From NCBI GenBank assembly GCA_045641625.1, contig JAZUHH010000081.1:78461-142460 (forward strand): 64,000 bases of DNA, in the 5' to 3' direction. A program made the translations under genes and the position numbers. The DNA comes from UBA1723 sp045641625. Lineage in GTDB: Bacteria; Bacteroidota; Bacteroidia; Bacteroidales; Paludibacteraceae. A model generated the notes under the pieces. The model saw only the letters and a list, made by a program, of their open reading frames with translations, did not search any database and was not told where the DNA came from. Shown here piece after piece: positions 55,638-64,000 of this stretch. How positions within the stretch are numbered: position 1 is the first letter of the stretch; each line of letters starts with the position of its first letter.

Positions 55638-57617
55638 CTACCATCTGAGCTTTAATGCAGCACGTATTTCGCTCTTGTTGTTTCCTGAGATTTCTTCGCC
55701 GGATGACGAAATGGTTGATCTGCCGTCCACATACGAAATGCGAGAGTATTTCACATATAGATTTATGACCTTGCCGCATCTGCATGAAACCAGGCATCCG
55801 AACCTATGTCCGACTCCATAATTCATAGGGGAATAGAAGTATCCGGGTATTTCGGTCTCGTAGCAATAGATTCTGTTGTTGTAGTCTTTGGCCGAGAAGT
55901 ATGCGTATAGCATTGAGAACGAGAATCTGTTGTCCGGAACAGAGAGCGTAATGTTCTCCTGAATGTGAAATCCATAGGTGTTCTTTTCGCTGTCGCGTGA
56001 GCAGGCGTTCCCGTTTATTGTTGTCTTGGACAGCAACCAGTCTAAAGGCTTTGTCTTGTAGTAGAGTCGAACTGAATTGGTTTCGAATGTGGCTAGTTGA
56101 TGGTCAAAGTCTTTTTCTTTGTGTTTGAATCTGTAGCGAACGGAAAATTCGTTGTAGTCGTTAGGATTGAGCTTTGCCTGGGCAGAGAAATCCTTGCCCA
56201 CACTTGGTGCGCTGACTCCATACTTCAGCCATTCGAAAGAGAACAGGTCAGCATAAAGGTTCAGAGAGAATTTGCGGGAGAAATGGAAGTCTAGAGATGT
56301 CAGCAGTCCATGCTCATTTTCTACCCTTGTGTTTTCCCTTACTGCATTCGCATAGGGCGCAAAGTATTCCGGAGAGTAGTATCTGTGCGTGATGTGTGCA
56401 TCTATATAACCGTTTCTGGACAGTTGGAGTTGGTTGATGATTGCGAATCCGTCTCCGTTGCTGGATTTTGCGATTTCTCCCGTAAAGCCGGCGACTTTGC
56501 CACTGTAGCTGTAGTTGATTGATACATTGTTTCCGTGGTCTGTGTCAGTCGGCTTGTAGTAGTTGAAAAGTTTGTCTTGAGGAACGTAAAGTCTTGAAAA
56601 TTTGTAGTATGCGAATGTAGTTCCTAGCGAAAATCTGCCCAAGGCTAGAGATATGTTGCCTCCGGAAACGAGTTCGCCCATGTTGTCTGCTTTGCTCCTT
56701 TCCAGCTCGGTGCGATGCAGTCCGCTTGTATAGAACGAGGAGAAGGAACTGTCCGGATTAAGTGTCGCGTCTATGGTGTGGTACGATATGAAAGGTGTGA
56801 ACTTAACTTTTCTGAATTCAAGTTCTGTTGCAAATCCTCTCAAGAATCCGCTTTCGGATGTTCCTGCGTAATGGCTGATTCCGTTGCGGGAATAGTTTGT
56901 CTGCTGCTTGAAAATGAACGAATTGCCAAGGACAAGTCCAGAACCGAACATAAGTTTGTAGTCTCCTAGGATTATTCTTTTGAAAGCTTTGCAGTCGTTG
57001 GCTTCGATATGTCCCGAGCAATGGTCAAGCGGCATCCATTCCCTGTGGTAGTATAGTTCTCCTGCGTCCTTTTCTGCAACAAGACCCAGACGAAGTTTCT
57101 TGTCCCTTTGGATAGTTAGCTTTTGTACAAATCTGTTTGCGTCTCCTATGTACGGATTCGTTGAGGCTTGAGTGTATCCTTTGCGAGTTTCCAGCACTCT
57201 TGAATAGAATGTGTTGCTTTCTATTCTAGTTGTGTGTCTGTCGCTCTGATCGTTAGAGACATATACAATGGGCTTCAGAAAATTCAGTTCTGCGGCTGTA
57301 AGGGATCTGATGTTCTTAAGCTCGTATATTGTTGTGAATCCTCCGTAAGTATGTCGGTAGGATATGATTTCATTGACAGCTTTGGCCGACAGTATTCCCA
57401 GTTCGTTAAGTTCTCCTTTGCTGATAGTATTGAGGTCAATGCCGAATCTTAGGCGTTCAGTAAGGTCCTCTATTCGGTCGTTGATGTCGTTTCCGGTTTC
57501 TTCGGTTTCCTCTTCTGCTATAGTGGAGATGATCTGCTCCAAAGTTTCGTTGTCTGCCTCGAACGCAAAGGAACAAACCGAAAATAGAAATAGTATGCAT
57601 GTCAGTACATTCCTCAT
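55638..57617 (-). CDS. Helix-hairpin-helix domain protein with outer-membrane barrel
   Basis: The 659-residue protein has a signal peptide (LTCILFLFSVCSFAFEA), an N-terminal acidic helix, a ComEA-like helix-hairpin-helix pair (FGIDLNTISKGELNELGILSAKAVNEIISYRHTYGGF then ELKNIRSLTAAELNFLKPIVYV) and a C-terminal beta-barrel of about 500 residues ending in W (LKLRW). The family is common in Bacteroidota and not characterised; DNA binding at the surface is a guess. It overlaps the upstream gene by four bases. Confidence 0.82.
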   Translation of the reverse strand: MRNVLTCILFLFSVCSFAFEADNETLEQIISTIAEEETEETGNDINDRIEDLTERLRFGIDLNTISKGELNELGILSAKAVNEIISYRHTYGGFTTIYELKNIRSLTAAELNFLKPIVYVSNDQSDRHTTRIESNTFYSRVLETRKGYTQASTNPYIGDANRFVQKLTIQRDKKLRLGLVAEKDAGELYYHREWMPLDHCSGHIEANDCKAFKRIILGDYKLMFGSGLVLGNSFIFKQQTNYSRNGISHYAGTSESGFLRGFATELEFRKVKFTPFISYHTIDATLNPDSSFSSFYTSGLHRTELERSKADNMGELVSGGNISLALGRFSLGTTFAYYKFSRLYVPQDKLFNYYKPTDTDHGNNVSINYSYSGKVAGFTGEIAKSSNGDGFAIINQLQLSRNGYIDAHITHRYYSPEYFAPYANAVRENTRVENEHGLLTSLDFHFSRKFSLNLYADLFSFEWLKYGVSAPSVGKDFSAQAKLNPNDYNEFSVRYRFKHKEKDFDHQLATFETNSVRLYYKTKPLDWLLSKTTINGNACSRDSEKNTYGFHIQENITLSVPDNRFSFSMLYAYFSAKDYNNRIYCYETEIPGYFYSPMNYGVGHRFGCLVSCRCGKVINLYVKYSRISYVDGRSTISSSGEEISGNNKSEIRAALKLRW

Positions 57618-58399
57618 TTCCTGTTTATGTTTGCAGTTAGTGACAGTCCGAATATGCCCCTTAAATGTGTGTGGAATGAGTACGACAAGTCAAGGTCGAT
57701 AGCTCCAAATGATGTGCCTACACCGAAAGAAGGAGAAGGCTCAGGGAATGTAAGTCCGCATCTTAGTTTCAAAGGCTGTGTGATAGTCGCTTCGTATCCT
57801 GCCTTGCCCAAGAATTCCTCGTTGTGTGTGTAGTCGCACTCTATCGTAAAGAAATGCTTGTCAAACGTAATGCCATAGCTTATATTCCCAAGAATGATAT
57901 TGTCTCCGGCTCTGGAAGTTAGGAAGTCAGAAGAAACGCTTATCCCAATCTTCTGATAGTAGGGCAGAGAGAACAAAAGCCCTGGAGCAACACCAAGATA
58001 AAAGTTTCTGTCTGCATTGATATGCTTGTGAGTCTTTAACCTTATGCCAAGACCTGCCGCCAATATGGGCGAGAAAGGTTTGGCCATAGTTATTTTGCCC
58101 GAGAAGTCTCGGTACTCGCTATACCCAAAATGAGAGACATGCATGGCGAGGTCAATCTCCTTGCCATGCATGTCTGCACCTAAATTGTAATATGTCAGCT
58201 CTGATTCCCAGAATCGGTTCTCTGCACTTATGTAAACATTGTTGTTTTCAAAAGTTGTCAGTACGGACGGATTCGAATGGAATGCATTAGCTAAAGTTGT
58301 CGAGGCCATAGACAGAGAGCGCACGGAGTAAACCTCCTGTGCCAAGGATTGGAACACACAAAGAAACAGTAACAGTATGGCCAATCCAGTTTGTCTCAT
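57614..58399 (-). CDS. PorV-like outer-membrane barrel protein (tentative)
   Basis: The 261-residue protein has a signal peptide (LAILLLFLCVFQSLAQ) and then SVRSLSMASTTLANAFHSNPSVL, which resembles the start of UPF0164/PorV-type barrels where small Gly/Ala/Asn-rich loops sit at the channel mouth. Strand-like segments follow to the end (YSFHTHLRGIFGLSLTANINRK). It precedes the helix-hairpin-helix barrel in a four-base overlap, a conserved pair in Bacteroidales. It lacks the length of true PorV. Confidence 0.65.
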   Translation of the reverse strand: MRQTGLAILLLFLCVFQSLAQEVYSVRSLSMASTTLANAFHSNPSVLTTFENNNVYISAENRFWESELTYYNLGADMHGKEIDLAMHVSHFGYSEYRDFSGKITMAKPFSPILAAGLGIRLKTHKHINADRNFYLGVAPGLLFSLPYYQKIGISVSSDFLTSRAGDNIILGNISYGITFDKHFFTIECDYTHNEEFLGKAGYEATITQPLKLRCGLTFPEPSPSFGVGTSFGAIDLDLSYSFHTHLRGIFGLSLTANINRK

Positions 58400-58414
58400 C
58401 CGTCAGTTGTGTTT

Positions 58415-59071
58415 TTAGTTGAACTTGAAACTTATACCAGCCTGAGCGTTAGGCATACCATTGCCGGTGTCAGTTCCGAACTCCGCCTTCAATCCGAATG
58501 CCTTAGAGAAGAAGTAGTGTACTCCAATATAAGGACCGAAACAGAACTTGTTGCGAGAAGGGTGCTCTCCGTAGTACCCGTTATAGTTTGAGCCTGTGAC
58601 GTAATCCCATTTCTTCCAATGTCCACCCATCAAAAGTCCTCCATAGATGTCAAGCTTGGATACCGGGCTGAAATGGAATGCAGAACGGAATGCAACGAAG
58701 ATGTTGTGCTGCTCTGCATCAAAGTAGAAATATGAATGGTCATAGTGGTAGTCTCTGAAGTAGTGGGCATCGGCTCTTCCCCAAACATCATTGATGTAGT
58801 AGCTGGCAATACCTCCGAAAGAGATGCAGCCCTTGCCCTTTGCAAGTCCGTCTATGGAACAAACGTCAAGAGCCATACTTGCAGGCGGCATTATTGCCTT
58901 GTGGTTGAAAGGTCCTACTGTTGGAGGTGTACCAATAGTGAAGTCGAGCATAGCTGTGCCTTTCTGAAATTCTGAACTGCCTTTGCTTTTCTTGTTGTTT
59001 GCTTTGTTCGCTGCAAAGGTTAGCATTGGCAATAACATAACTGTTATTAGGAAAAACTTGATGTATTTCAT
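58415..59071 (-). CDS. Outer-membrane protein of unknown family
   Basis: The 218-residue protein has a signal peptide (FFLITVMLLPMLTFA) and a predicted eight- to ten-strand barrel: FGGIASYYINDVWGRADAHYF, YFYFDAEQHNIFVAFRSAFHF, FGPYIGVHYFFSKAFGLKAEFGTD. It ends with the aromatic-terminated GISFKFN, typical of barrel proteins recognised by the BAM complex. No specific family is recognised. Confidence 0.72.
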   Translation of the reverse strand: MKYIKFFLITVMLLPMLTFAANKANNKKSKGSSEFQKGTAMLDFTIGTPPTVGPFNHKAIMPPASMALDVCSIDGLAKGKGCISFGGIASYYINDVWGRADAHYFRDYHYDHSYFYFDAEQHNIFVAFRSAFHFSPVSKLDIYGGLLMGGHWKKWDYVTGSNYNGYYGEHPSRNKFCFGPYIGVHYFFSKAFGLKAEFGTDTGNGMPNAQAGISFKFN

Positions 59072-59082
59072 TTTCTTTTGAT

Positions 59083-60183
59083 TTATTCTATGATTGATCT
59101 GTATCTGTCGGTAACGCTTTCTTCTGAATATTTTTCAAGGAACACCTCGCGTGAGTATCTGTTGAACCTAGGACGAGGGTTGGCTATCATGTCGTTTATG
59201 CAACGGATGAACTCGTCTGCAGAATTGCATCTTCCACCAACCTTGTCAAAGTCTGCTTCATAGCCTTCAAGAGCTTCGTCTGTGGCGAAGATGTTCTTGC
59301 CATACATCAGGCTCTCGCAAGTCTTGACCTTCATTCCGCTTCCATCAAATATAGGAAGGATCATTGCGTCAGCCTCCTCGAACAGAGGACGAAGGTCCGG
59401 AACGTTACTCATAAGCTTAATGTCTGGAGTCATGAACGATGCGTTCTGTATTTTGTCCATTCCCTTTCCTGCAACTATAAGCCTTACTCCGTCTAGCTTT
59501 TGATAGACATTCTTTACGAACCACTTTAGCCCGTCCACGTTTGCTGTGAAGTATGCTCCAAGAAACAGTAGTGTCGGCTCTTTTGAAGTCATTGCTTCAA
59601 GCACTTCTTCCGATGGGTTTGAGTATATGTCCTTGAAAGCAATAGGGGCGATGGCATCTGCCTCTCTGCCGTATAGCTTTTTTAACACATTGCTGTCTCT
59701 CTTGTTCAGAGTGATGATTTTGTCGGAATACTTGCAAGCGTACTTGTCGTTGACATCTGCGCAGTGCATGACAAGAGGTCTCCAAGGCTGATACCATCTG
59801 CACTTTGCAGAGAAATATACTTTTTCAACATTGTGGAAGAAACTTACAACCTTGCCCTTGTATCCGGATTCCTTAAGCTTTCTGGCAATTATGCCGAAAA
59901 GGCTTCTGTCAACAAAAACTAAATCATAGGACTGCGCTTCGCAGACTATTTGCTCGACTCTCTTGGGTGATAGACCGAAGAAATAGTTTTGGAAGAAATA
60001 CCATATTCCCTTGATGTAGTCTAAAGCGGAGCGTTTCCTGCTTTCGTCGTGTATGTATATGGTACTGACATTATCCTTGCCTACAATAGAGCTGATCACG
60101 CGCAGGTTTTTTTCGCTTGCTTGCTCACCACCTTCCATGATATTCTTGCTCAACTTGTATCTTATGATTAGAACTTTTGTCAT
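59083..60183 (-). CDS. Glycosyltransferase family 4-like protein
   Basis: The 366-residue GT-B protein has the N-terminal VFVDRSLFGIIARKLKESG and VSFFHNVEKVYF, and the C-terminal TLLFLGAYFTANVDGLKWFV, then ADAMILPIFDGSGMKVKTCESLMYGKNIFATDEALEG with the E-x7-E pattern modified (the family with GSGMKVKxxExL). This subgroup often acts on cell-wall or surface polysaccharide. It sits with a GT2 gene 75 bases upstream, outside the main capsule locus. Confidence 0.88.
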   Translation of the reverse strand: MTKVLIIRYKLSKNIMEGGEQASEKNLRVISSIVGKDNVSTIYIHDESRKRSALDYIKGIWYFFQNYFFGLSPKRVEQIVCEAQSYDLVFVDRSLFGIIARKLKESGYKGKVVSFFHNVEKVYFSAKCRWYQPWRPLVMHCADVNDKYACKYSDKIITLNKRDSNVLKKLYGREADAIAPIAFKDIYSNPSEEVLEAMTSKEPTLLFLGAYFTANVDGLKWFVKNVYQKLDGVRLIVAGKGMDKIQNASFMTPDIKLMSNVPDLRPLFEEADAMILPIFDGSGMKVKTCESLMYGKNIFATDEALEGYEADFDKVGGRCNSADEFIRCINDMIANPRPRFNRYSREVFLEKYSEESVTDRYRSIIE

Positions 60184-60258
60184 GAATCGTTGTTTTATTT
60201 TGCAAAAATAATACTTTTGGCAGACCTTGCAAAACAGAACGAAAATTTTGTCGCCAGT

Positions 60259-61062
60259 TTATAGAGCCTTGTAGTGTTTGGCAATAAAGGCAAACAGCGG
60301 TTTCTCTATAAAACCAGGCAGGCAGTTTTTAATTGCTCTGACTGTTCTTTTTCTGCGAAGCAGGGATTTTCTTTCTGCCTCCAGGTCTATGCCTCTGCTC
60401 TTCAAAATGTCAAAGTGCTCGTTTACTGACTTGGCGTAGTTGTCGAACGTAGCTCCTCCCGTAACTATCACGTCAGCCACTGTGATTCCGCTGTTCTCGT
60501 ATCTTGCTCCTTCGTTGTAGAATCTGGAAAGCATTTCGAAGTCAGCGGCATATCTGTAGCTCGTGTTGAATGGAGCCGCTTTCATCAGGCTTGACTTTAT
60601 GAATATGGATTGGTGGCTGATTACCATTCTTGTCGGTTGCAGGTCAAGGTTTCCTGCTGTCTTGTGAAAGACTCCGTATTCGGTTTCCTCCTCTACATCG
60701 CCATACACTGCTTCGGGGTAGTTGCTTTTTTCTATGAAGGCAGCCATTTCGCCTACAACATTCTCGTTGTGGAAAATGTCGTCTGCGTTCATGAAGAGAA
60801 TGTAGTCTCCTGTTGCTGCGGCGATACCTTTGTTCATTCCGAAGTATATGCCTCCATCCCTTTCGGAAGTCCAGTAGCTTATTCTGTCGGCATATCTCTT
60901 TATTACAGATACTGTGTTGTCCGAGCTTCCTCCGTCAATAATGACGTATTCCAGGTTGTCGTAGTTCTGCGAGAGTACAGAGCGGATAGTCTTCTCTATA
61001 CAGTTCTCTGAGTTGAAGCAAACTGTGACAACAGTCATTTTTGGATGAGCGAGGTTTTCCAT
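60259..61062 (-). CDS. Glycosyltransferase family 2 (WcaA-like)
   Basis: The 267-residue GT-A protein opens MTVVTVCFNSENCIEKTIRSVLSQNYDNLEYVIIDGGSSDNTV (residues 9-51) and has WTSERDGGIYFGMNKGIAAATGDYILFMNADDIFHN with the DxD motif as NADD, then the HQSIFIK and RYAADFEMLSRFY segments. It resembles colanic-acid WcaA-type enzymes. The start could also be Met9. It is the first gene of a two-GT unit on the minus strand. Confidence 0.93.
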   Translation of the reverse strand: MENLAHPKMTVVTVCFNSENCIEKTIRSVLSQNYDNLEYVIIDGGSSDNTVSVIKRYADRISYWTSERDGGIYFGMNKGIAAATGDYILFMNADDIFHNENVVGEMAAFIEKSNYPEAVYGDVEEETEYGVFHKTAGNLDLQPTRMVISHQSIFIKSSLMKAAPFNTSYRYAADFEMLSRFYNEGARYENSGITVADVIVTGGATFDNYAKSVNEHFDILKSRGIDLEAERKSLLRRKRTVRAIKNCLPGFIEKPLFAFIAKHYKAL

Positions 61063-61085
61063 AAGGAGAAATTAGATTATAAAAA

Positions 61086-61117
61086 AAGAGAGACAATCAA
61101 AACTGATCATCTCTCTT
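61086..61117 (-). terminator. Terminator after tRNA-Gly
   Basis: On the minus strand: AGAGAGAT...GTCTCTCT stem followed by seven T, about five bases after the tRNA 3' end. Confidence 0.75.
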
Positions 61118-61121
61118 GTTG

Positions 61122-61194
61122 AGCGGAAGACGGGGTTCAAACCCGCGACCCACAGCTTGGAAGGCTATTGCTCTATCAACTGAGCTACTTCCGC
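61122..61194 (-). tRNA. tRNA-Gly (anticodon TCC)
   Basis: The minus strand folds as a cloverleaf: acceptor GCGGAAG / CTTCCGC, D stem GCTC/GAGC, anticodon loop CTTCCAA (anticodon TCC, with stem ATAGC/GCTGT), and T arm GCGGG-TTTGAAC-CCCGT. The discriminator base is T and CCA is not encoded. A possible -7 box TAATTTTG lies at 61236-61243 on the same strand. Confidence 0.97.
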
Positions 61195-61324
61195 ATCATT
61201 GCGTCAATCAGTATCTTTGTTTCCCGATTGCGATGCAAAATTAGTATTTATTTCCTTAGTTTGTATGCTTTTTGCCAAATATTTTTGAGAAAAGTTTTTA
61301 TTACTCTGTAAATCAAAGAAATAT

Positions 61325-63271
61325 TTATTGGGCGATAGTCAGCATTCCCAGCGGATTCACTTTGATAGCCTTCTCGTCGATCAGCTGTTTGTATGCGGCT
61401 TCGAAATACTCCTTGTGGTTCTGGTACATGTAAAGGAGCATGTCGTATGTTATCTCTTCGTTTCTCAGCCTTACCTTGTCCAGAATTGAACTTTTAAGGT
61501 TGTCCCACCATGCGGCTTCCGGAGTCATGGCAAGTCTGTTTGCCTTTTTGTCAAGGCAGTAGTCGCAGATTCCGCAGTCTTGTGCCTCTTTCTCTCCGAA
61601 GTAGTGAAGAAGAAGTCTGCTGCGGCAGATTCCTTTGCTCTGAACGTACCTATAGACGTTCTCCAGACGATAGGTTGCGTTCTCCTTCCTCTTTTCGTAA
61701 GCGTCCTTCTCTATTATTATATGGTCTGCATCTATTCTGCGGGACAATAGAGTCAGGAATCCGGATTTCTTGCCCGGCACATATTCTATGACTCCGTATG
61801 AGCGAAGCACGCAAAGTGCCTTGTATATGTCGTCAAAGTTGGCCCATGAATAGCCTATATGCTTGAAGATGTCCCATTCGTCAATGAACACCCAGTCGGT
61901 GAAAATTCCCGGGTACATGCGCATCAGCGCAGTCATTATCACGTTTGCGCTCTGGGGCAGGTCGTCGTATTCCGAGTTGTAGAGCTCGTCCCTGTTGACA
62001 GCGAACTTTACTCTTGACAGGTGCTTTGCCTCGGGTTCATATTTCAGGTAGCCGCTTTGCTCGAGTATAAGCATGGCAGACTTCACCTGCTGCATGTTGA
62101 ACTTATAGAATGTGCAGAATTTCCAGATGTCAAATTCGAAGCACCAGTCCATTCCTTCGTTGATTGCTACCTTCAGGTATCTGAGTATTGTGTCATAGCA
62201 CATTTTGCAGAAGTCCTTTGACGGGAAGGAAAGTCGCAAGTTTCGTGATAGGTTGCCTATGTCCTGTGCAGTGTACAGTGCGACTGCGTATGACTTCTTT
62301 CCGTCTCGACCTGCACGACCAGCCTCCTGGAAATAGGCTTCAAGGCTTTCCGGCATGTCATAGTGGATTACGCTTCTCACGTCCGGCTTGTCGATTCCCA
62401 TACCGAAAGCGTTTGTAGCGACCATAACCCTTGTGTCTCCGTGTTTCCACTCCTCCTGCTTCTTTATCTTGTCCTTGTCGTCAAGACCTGCGTGGTAGAA
62501 GTCCGAAGAAATGTTGAGGTCAGCAAGTTTTTTTGCCAGAGCCTCAACTCCCTCTCTCGAGCGGCGGTATATGACAGAAGTTCCGGGAACTCCGTTCAGT
62601 ATTTTCTGGATCATGACAATCTTGTCCTCTTCGCTGTTCAGCAGTCTTGTCGAATAGCTGAGGTTGCTTCTGAAGAAAGATGACCGTATTACGTTATGCT
62701 CCTTGAAAAGCAGTCTGTCCTGTATGTCGTTGACCACCATCGGAATTGCTGTGGCAGTCAGTGCGAGGACAGGGATGTTGGGCTTGATGTCCCTTATCTC
62801 GGCGATCTTGATGTACGAAGGTCTGAAGTCGTATCCCCATTGGCAGATACAGTGGGCCTCGTCTATCGTGATCAGGCAGATGTTCATTCCGCCAAGGTAC
62901 TTGCGGAACTTCTCGGACTCAAGTCTTTCGGGAGAAACGTAGAGGAACTTGTATGCTCCGTATATGGAATTGTTCAGCGTTATCTGGATCTGCTTGTCCT
63001 CCATGCCGCTGTGAATGTAGGCGGCGTTTATGCCAATGTCGCGCAGAGTGTCAACCTGATCCTTCATTAGAGAGATAAGCGGAGTCACGACAAGGCACAT
63101 TCCGTTCATTGCCATTGTTGGTACCTGGAATGTCAAGCTCTTTCCTCCTCCCGTAGGCAGAAGTCCGAGTGTATCCTTTCCGGAACATACAGAGTCAATG
63201 ATTTGTCTTTGTACGCTCCTGAAGCTGTCGAATCCCCAATAGTCTTTGAGTATCTTCTCTATTGTGTCCAT
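61325..63271 (-). CDS. RecQ-family ATP-dependent DNA helicase
   Basis: The 648-residue protein has motif 0 (WGFDSFRSVQRQII), Walker A (LPTGGGKSLTFQ, about 40-51), DEAHCICQWGYDFRPSY (motif II plus aromatic loop, about 137-153), and motif VI QEAGRAGRDGK near 315, then a Zn-binding domain with CRSRLLLHYFGEKEAQDCGICDYC near 560-585 and a winged helix. It lacks a clear HRDC domain, as many Bacteroidota RecQ do. RecQ unwinds DNA at forks and recombination intermediates. The gene starts 9 bases after the end of the NUDIX gene. Confidence 0.94.
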   Translation of the reverse strand: MDTIEKILKDYWGFDSFRSVQRQIIDSVCSGKDTLGLLPTGGGKSLTFQVPTMAMNGMCLVVTPLISLMKDQVDTLRDIGINAAYIHSGMEDKQIQITLNNSIYGAYKFLYVSPERLESEKFRKYLGGMNICLITIDEAHCICQWGYDFRPSYIKIAEIRDIKPNIPVLALTATAIPMVVNDIQDRLLFKEHNVIRSSFFRSNLSYSTRLLNSEEDKIVMIQKILNGVPGTSVIYRRSREGVEALAKKLADLNISSDFYHAGLDDKDKIKKQEEWKHGDTRVMVATNAFGMGIDKPDVRSVIHYDMPESLEAYFQEAGRAGRDGKKSYAVALYTAQDIGNLSRNLRLSFPSKDFCKMCYDTILRYLKVAINEGMDWCFEFDIWKFCTFYKFNMQQVKSAMLILEQSGYLKYEPEAKHLSRVKFAVNRDELYNSEYDDLPQSANVIMTALMRMYPGIFTDWVFIDEWDIFKHIGYSWANFDDIYKALCVLRSYGVIEYVPGKKSGFLTLLSRRIDADHIIIEKDAYEKRKENATYRLENVYRYVQSKGICRSRLLLHYFGEKEAQDCGICDYCLDKKANRLAMTPEAAWWDNLKSSILDKVRLRNEEITYDMLLYMYQNHKEYFEAAYKQLIDEKAIKVNPLGMLTIAQ

Positions 63272-63280
63272 GCTGATGTC

Positions 63281-63979
63281 TTAGAACTCGAGTCTGAATG
63301 TTCTGGCCTTGAGTTCGTTATATGCGTTTTTGTTGAATTTGTACTTTGAAGGGTATCGTGAAGGCAGACCTTCCGGACGCTCCTCTGCCAGTTCAAGGAT
63401 TTTTAGGAACTGGATCTTTTTCGAGAAGTTTCTGCGGTCGAACTTTTCCCCAAGTATGGCTTGGTATAGGTTCTGAATTTCGCTCATCTTGAATACATTG
63501 TCAAGTAGTTCAAAGCAAATCGGTTCGAAGTGTATTTTTTCGCTAAGCCTTACATGGGCATCTTTGATTATTCTTTCGTGGTCGAATGCAAGTGGGGGAA
63601 GGCTGTCAATTTTAAACCATTTAGCCTCTGCCGCATCGTCCCCTCCTTTGATATTCTCGTATTTGTCCTTTATTACAAGAGCAAAATATGCCGTAGTGAC
63701 AACTCTTTCTCTAGGGTCTCTGGTTACGTCAGAGTATGTTGCGAACTGCTCGACTCTGACTCCCTCTACGCCAGTTTCCTCTTTTAGCTCTCTTCTTGCA
63801 CATTCGTCAAGGTTTTCGTCCATTTTCATGAAACCGCCGGGCAGAGCCCAACAGTCCTTGTATGGAGCAACGCCCCTTTTTATGAGAAGCACATTCAGTT
63901 GTTTCCCGTCAAATCCAAAAATTACGCAGTCGGTAGTTAGCGCTGGATGCGGATATTCGTATGTATAGCTCATATTCAT
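63281..63979 (-). CDS. NUDIX hydrolase with C-terminal winged helix (NrtR-like regulator)
   Basis: The 232-residue protein has an N-terminal NUDIX fold with the box G-x5-E-x7-REx2EE visible as GGFMKMDENLDECARRELKEETGV (residues about 48-71) and a C-terminal winged-helix region (AILGEKFDRRNFSKKIQFL, about 170-188). This is the layout of NrtR-type regulators that sense ADP-ribose and related metabolites, and of similar enzymes controlling sugar metabolism. The start may be Met1 or Met3. It forms an operon with recQ. The ligand is not known. Confidence 0.9.
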   Translation of the reverse strand: MNMSYTYEYPHPALTTDCVIFGFDGKQLNVLLIKRGVAPYKDCWALPGGFMKMDENLDECARRELKEETGVEGVRVEQFATYSDVTRDPRERVVTTAYFALVIKDKYENIKGGDDAAEAKWFKIDSLPPLAFDHERIIKDAHVRLSEKIHFEPICFELLDNVFKMSEIQNLYQAILGEKFDRRNFSKKIQFLKILELAEERPEGLPSRYPSKYKFNKNAYNELKARTFRLEF

Positions 63980-64000
63980 TGAATCTTTAGTTGTTGAGTG

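Overview
The window looks like a chromosomal segment of a Bacteroidales member (phylum Bacteroidota). The clues are TAnnTTTG-type -7 promoter boxes, a UpxY/NusG-like antiterminator opening a polysaccharide locus, a DUF3822 gene next to rsmD, the long form of GDP-fucose synthase, carboxynorspermidine decarboxylase (nspC), many outer-membrane beta-barrels, and a giant surface protein ending in a type IX secretion sorting domain. I cannot name the genus.

Layout. 1-8.0 kb is housekeeping DNA: the end of a phenylacetate-CoA ligase, a MORN-repeat protein, a TSCPD-domain protein, a lipoprotein, a RecD/Dda-like helicase, and a five-gene operon (TM protein, DUF3822, rsmD, chorismate mutase, folB). 8.0-36.5 kb is a capsule/exopolysaccharide locus. 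It starts with a long leader, upxY, a Wza-like export lipoprotein, a Wzc-like tyrosine kinase with a YG-repeat tail, a PHP tyrosine phosphatase and galE. A frameshifted vapBC pair and a WcaJ-type initiating transferase follow. The variable part holds rmlB, two decayed genes (a wecE-like sugar transaminase and an S23-type four-helix-bundle protein), rmlA, a Wzx flippase, an esterase with a G7 tract in its signal peptide, a nitroreductase, an acyltransferase, a Wzy-like polymerase, five glycosyltransferases, two pyruvyl-transferase-family proteins, a DUF1919 protein with a G8 tract, an F420-hydrogenase-beta-like Fe-S protein and a nucleotidyltransferase-fold protein.

36.7-39.7 kb holds gmd and fcl (GDP-L-fucose synthesis), separated by a GxxExxY nuclease-fold gene bracketed by REP-like repeats. 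40-43.3 kb holds two tandem OmpA-like outer-membrane paralogs. 43.4-46.8 kb holds surE, a small membrane protein, lpxB, a 58-residue lipoprotein and a DoxX/thioredoxin-like fusion. 47.2-54.2 kb holds the 1979-residue sorted surface protein and a beta-barrel. 54.3-64 kb, mostly on the minus strand, holds nspC, a helix-hairpin-helix barrel protein, two more barrels, two glycosyltransferases, tRNA-Gly(TCC), recQ and a NUDIX regulator.

Together the capsule genes supply sugar nucleotides (UDP-Gal, dTDP-4-keto-6-deoxyglucose, GDP-fucose), start and extend a lipid-linked repeat unit, decorate it, flip and polymerise it, and export it under tyrosine-phosphorylation control. The least routine signals are the out-of-frame G7 tract in the esterase signal peptide and the in-frame G8 tract in the DUF1919 gene (possible contingency loci), the REP-bracketed GxxExxY cassette, the transaminase fossil between rmlB and rmlA, and a consensus-promoter small transcript with a 36-codon ORF near 2.3 kb.
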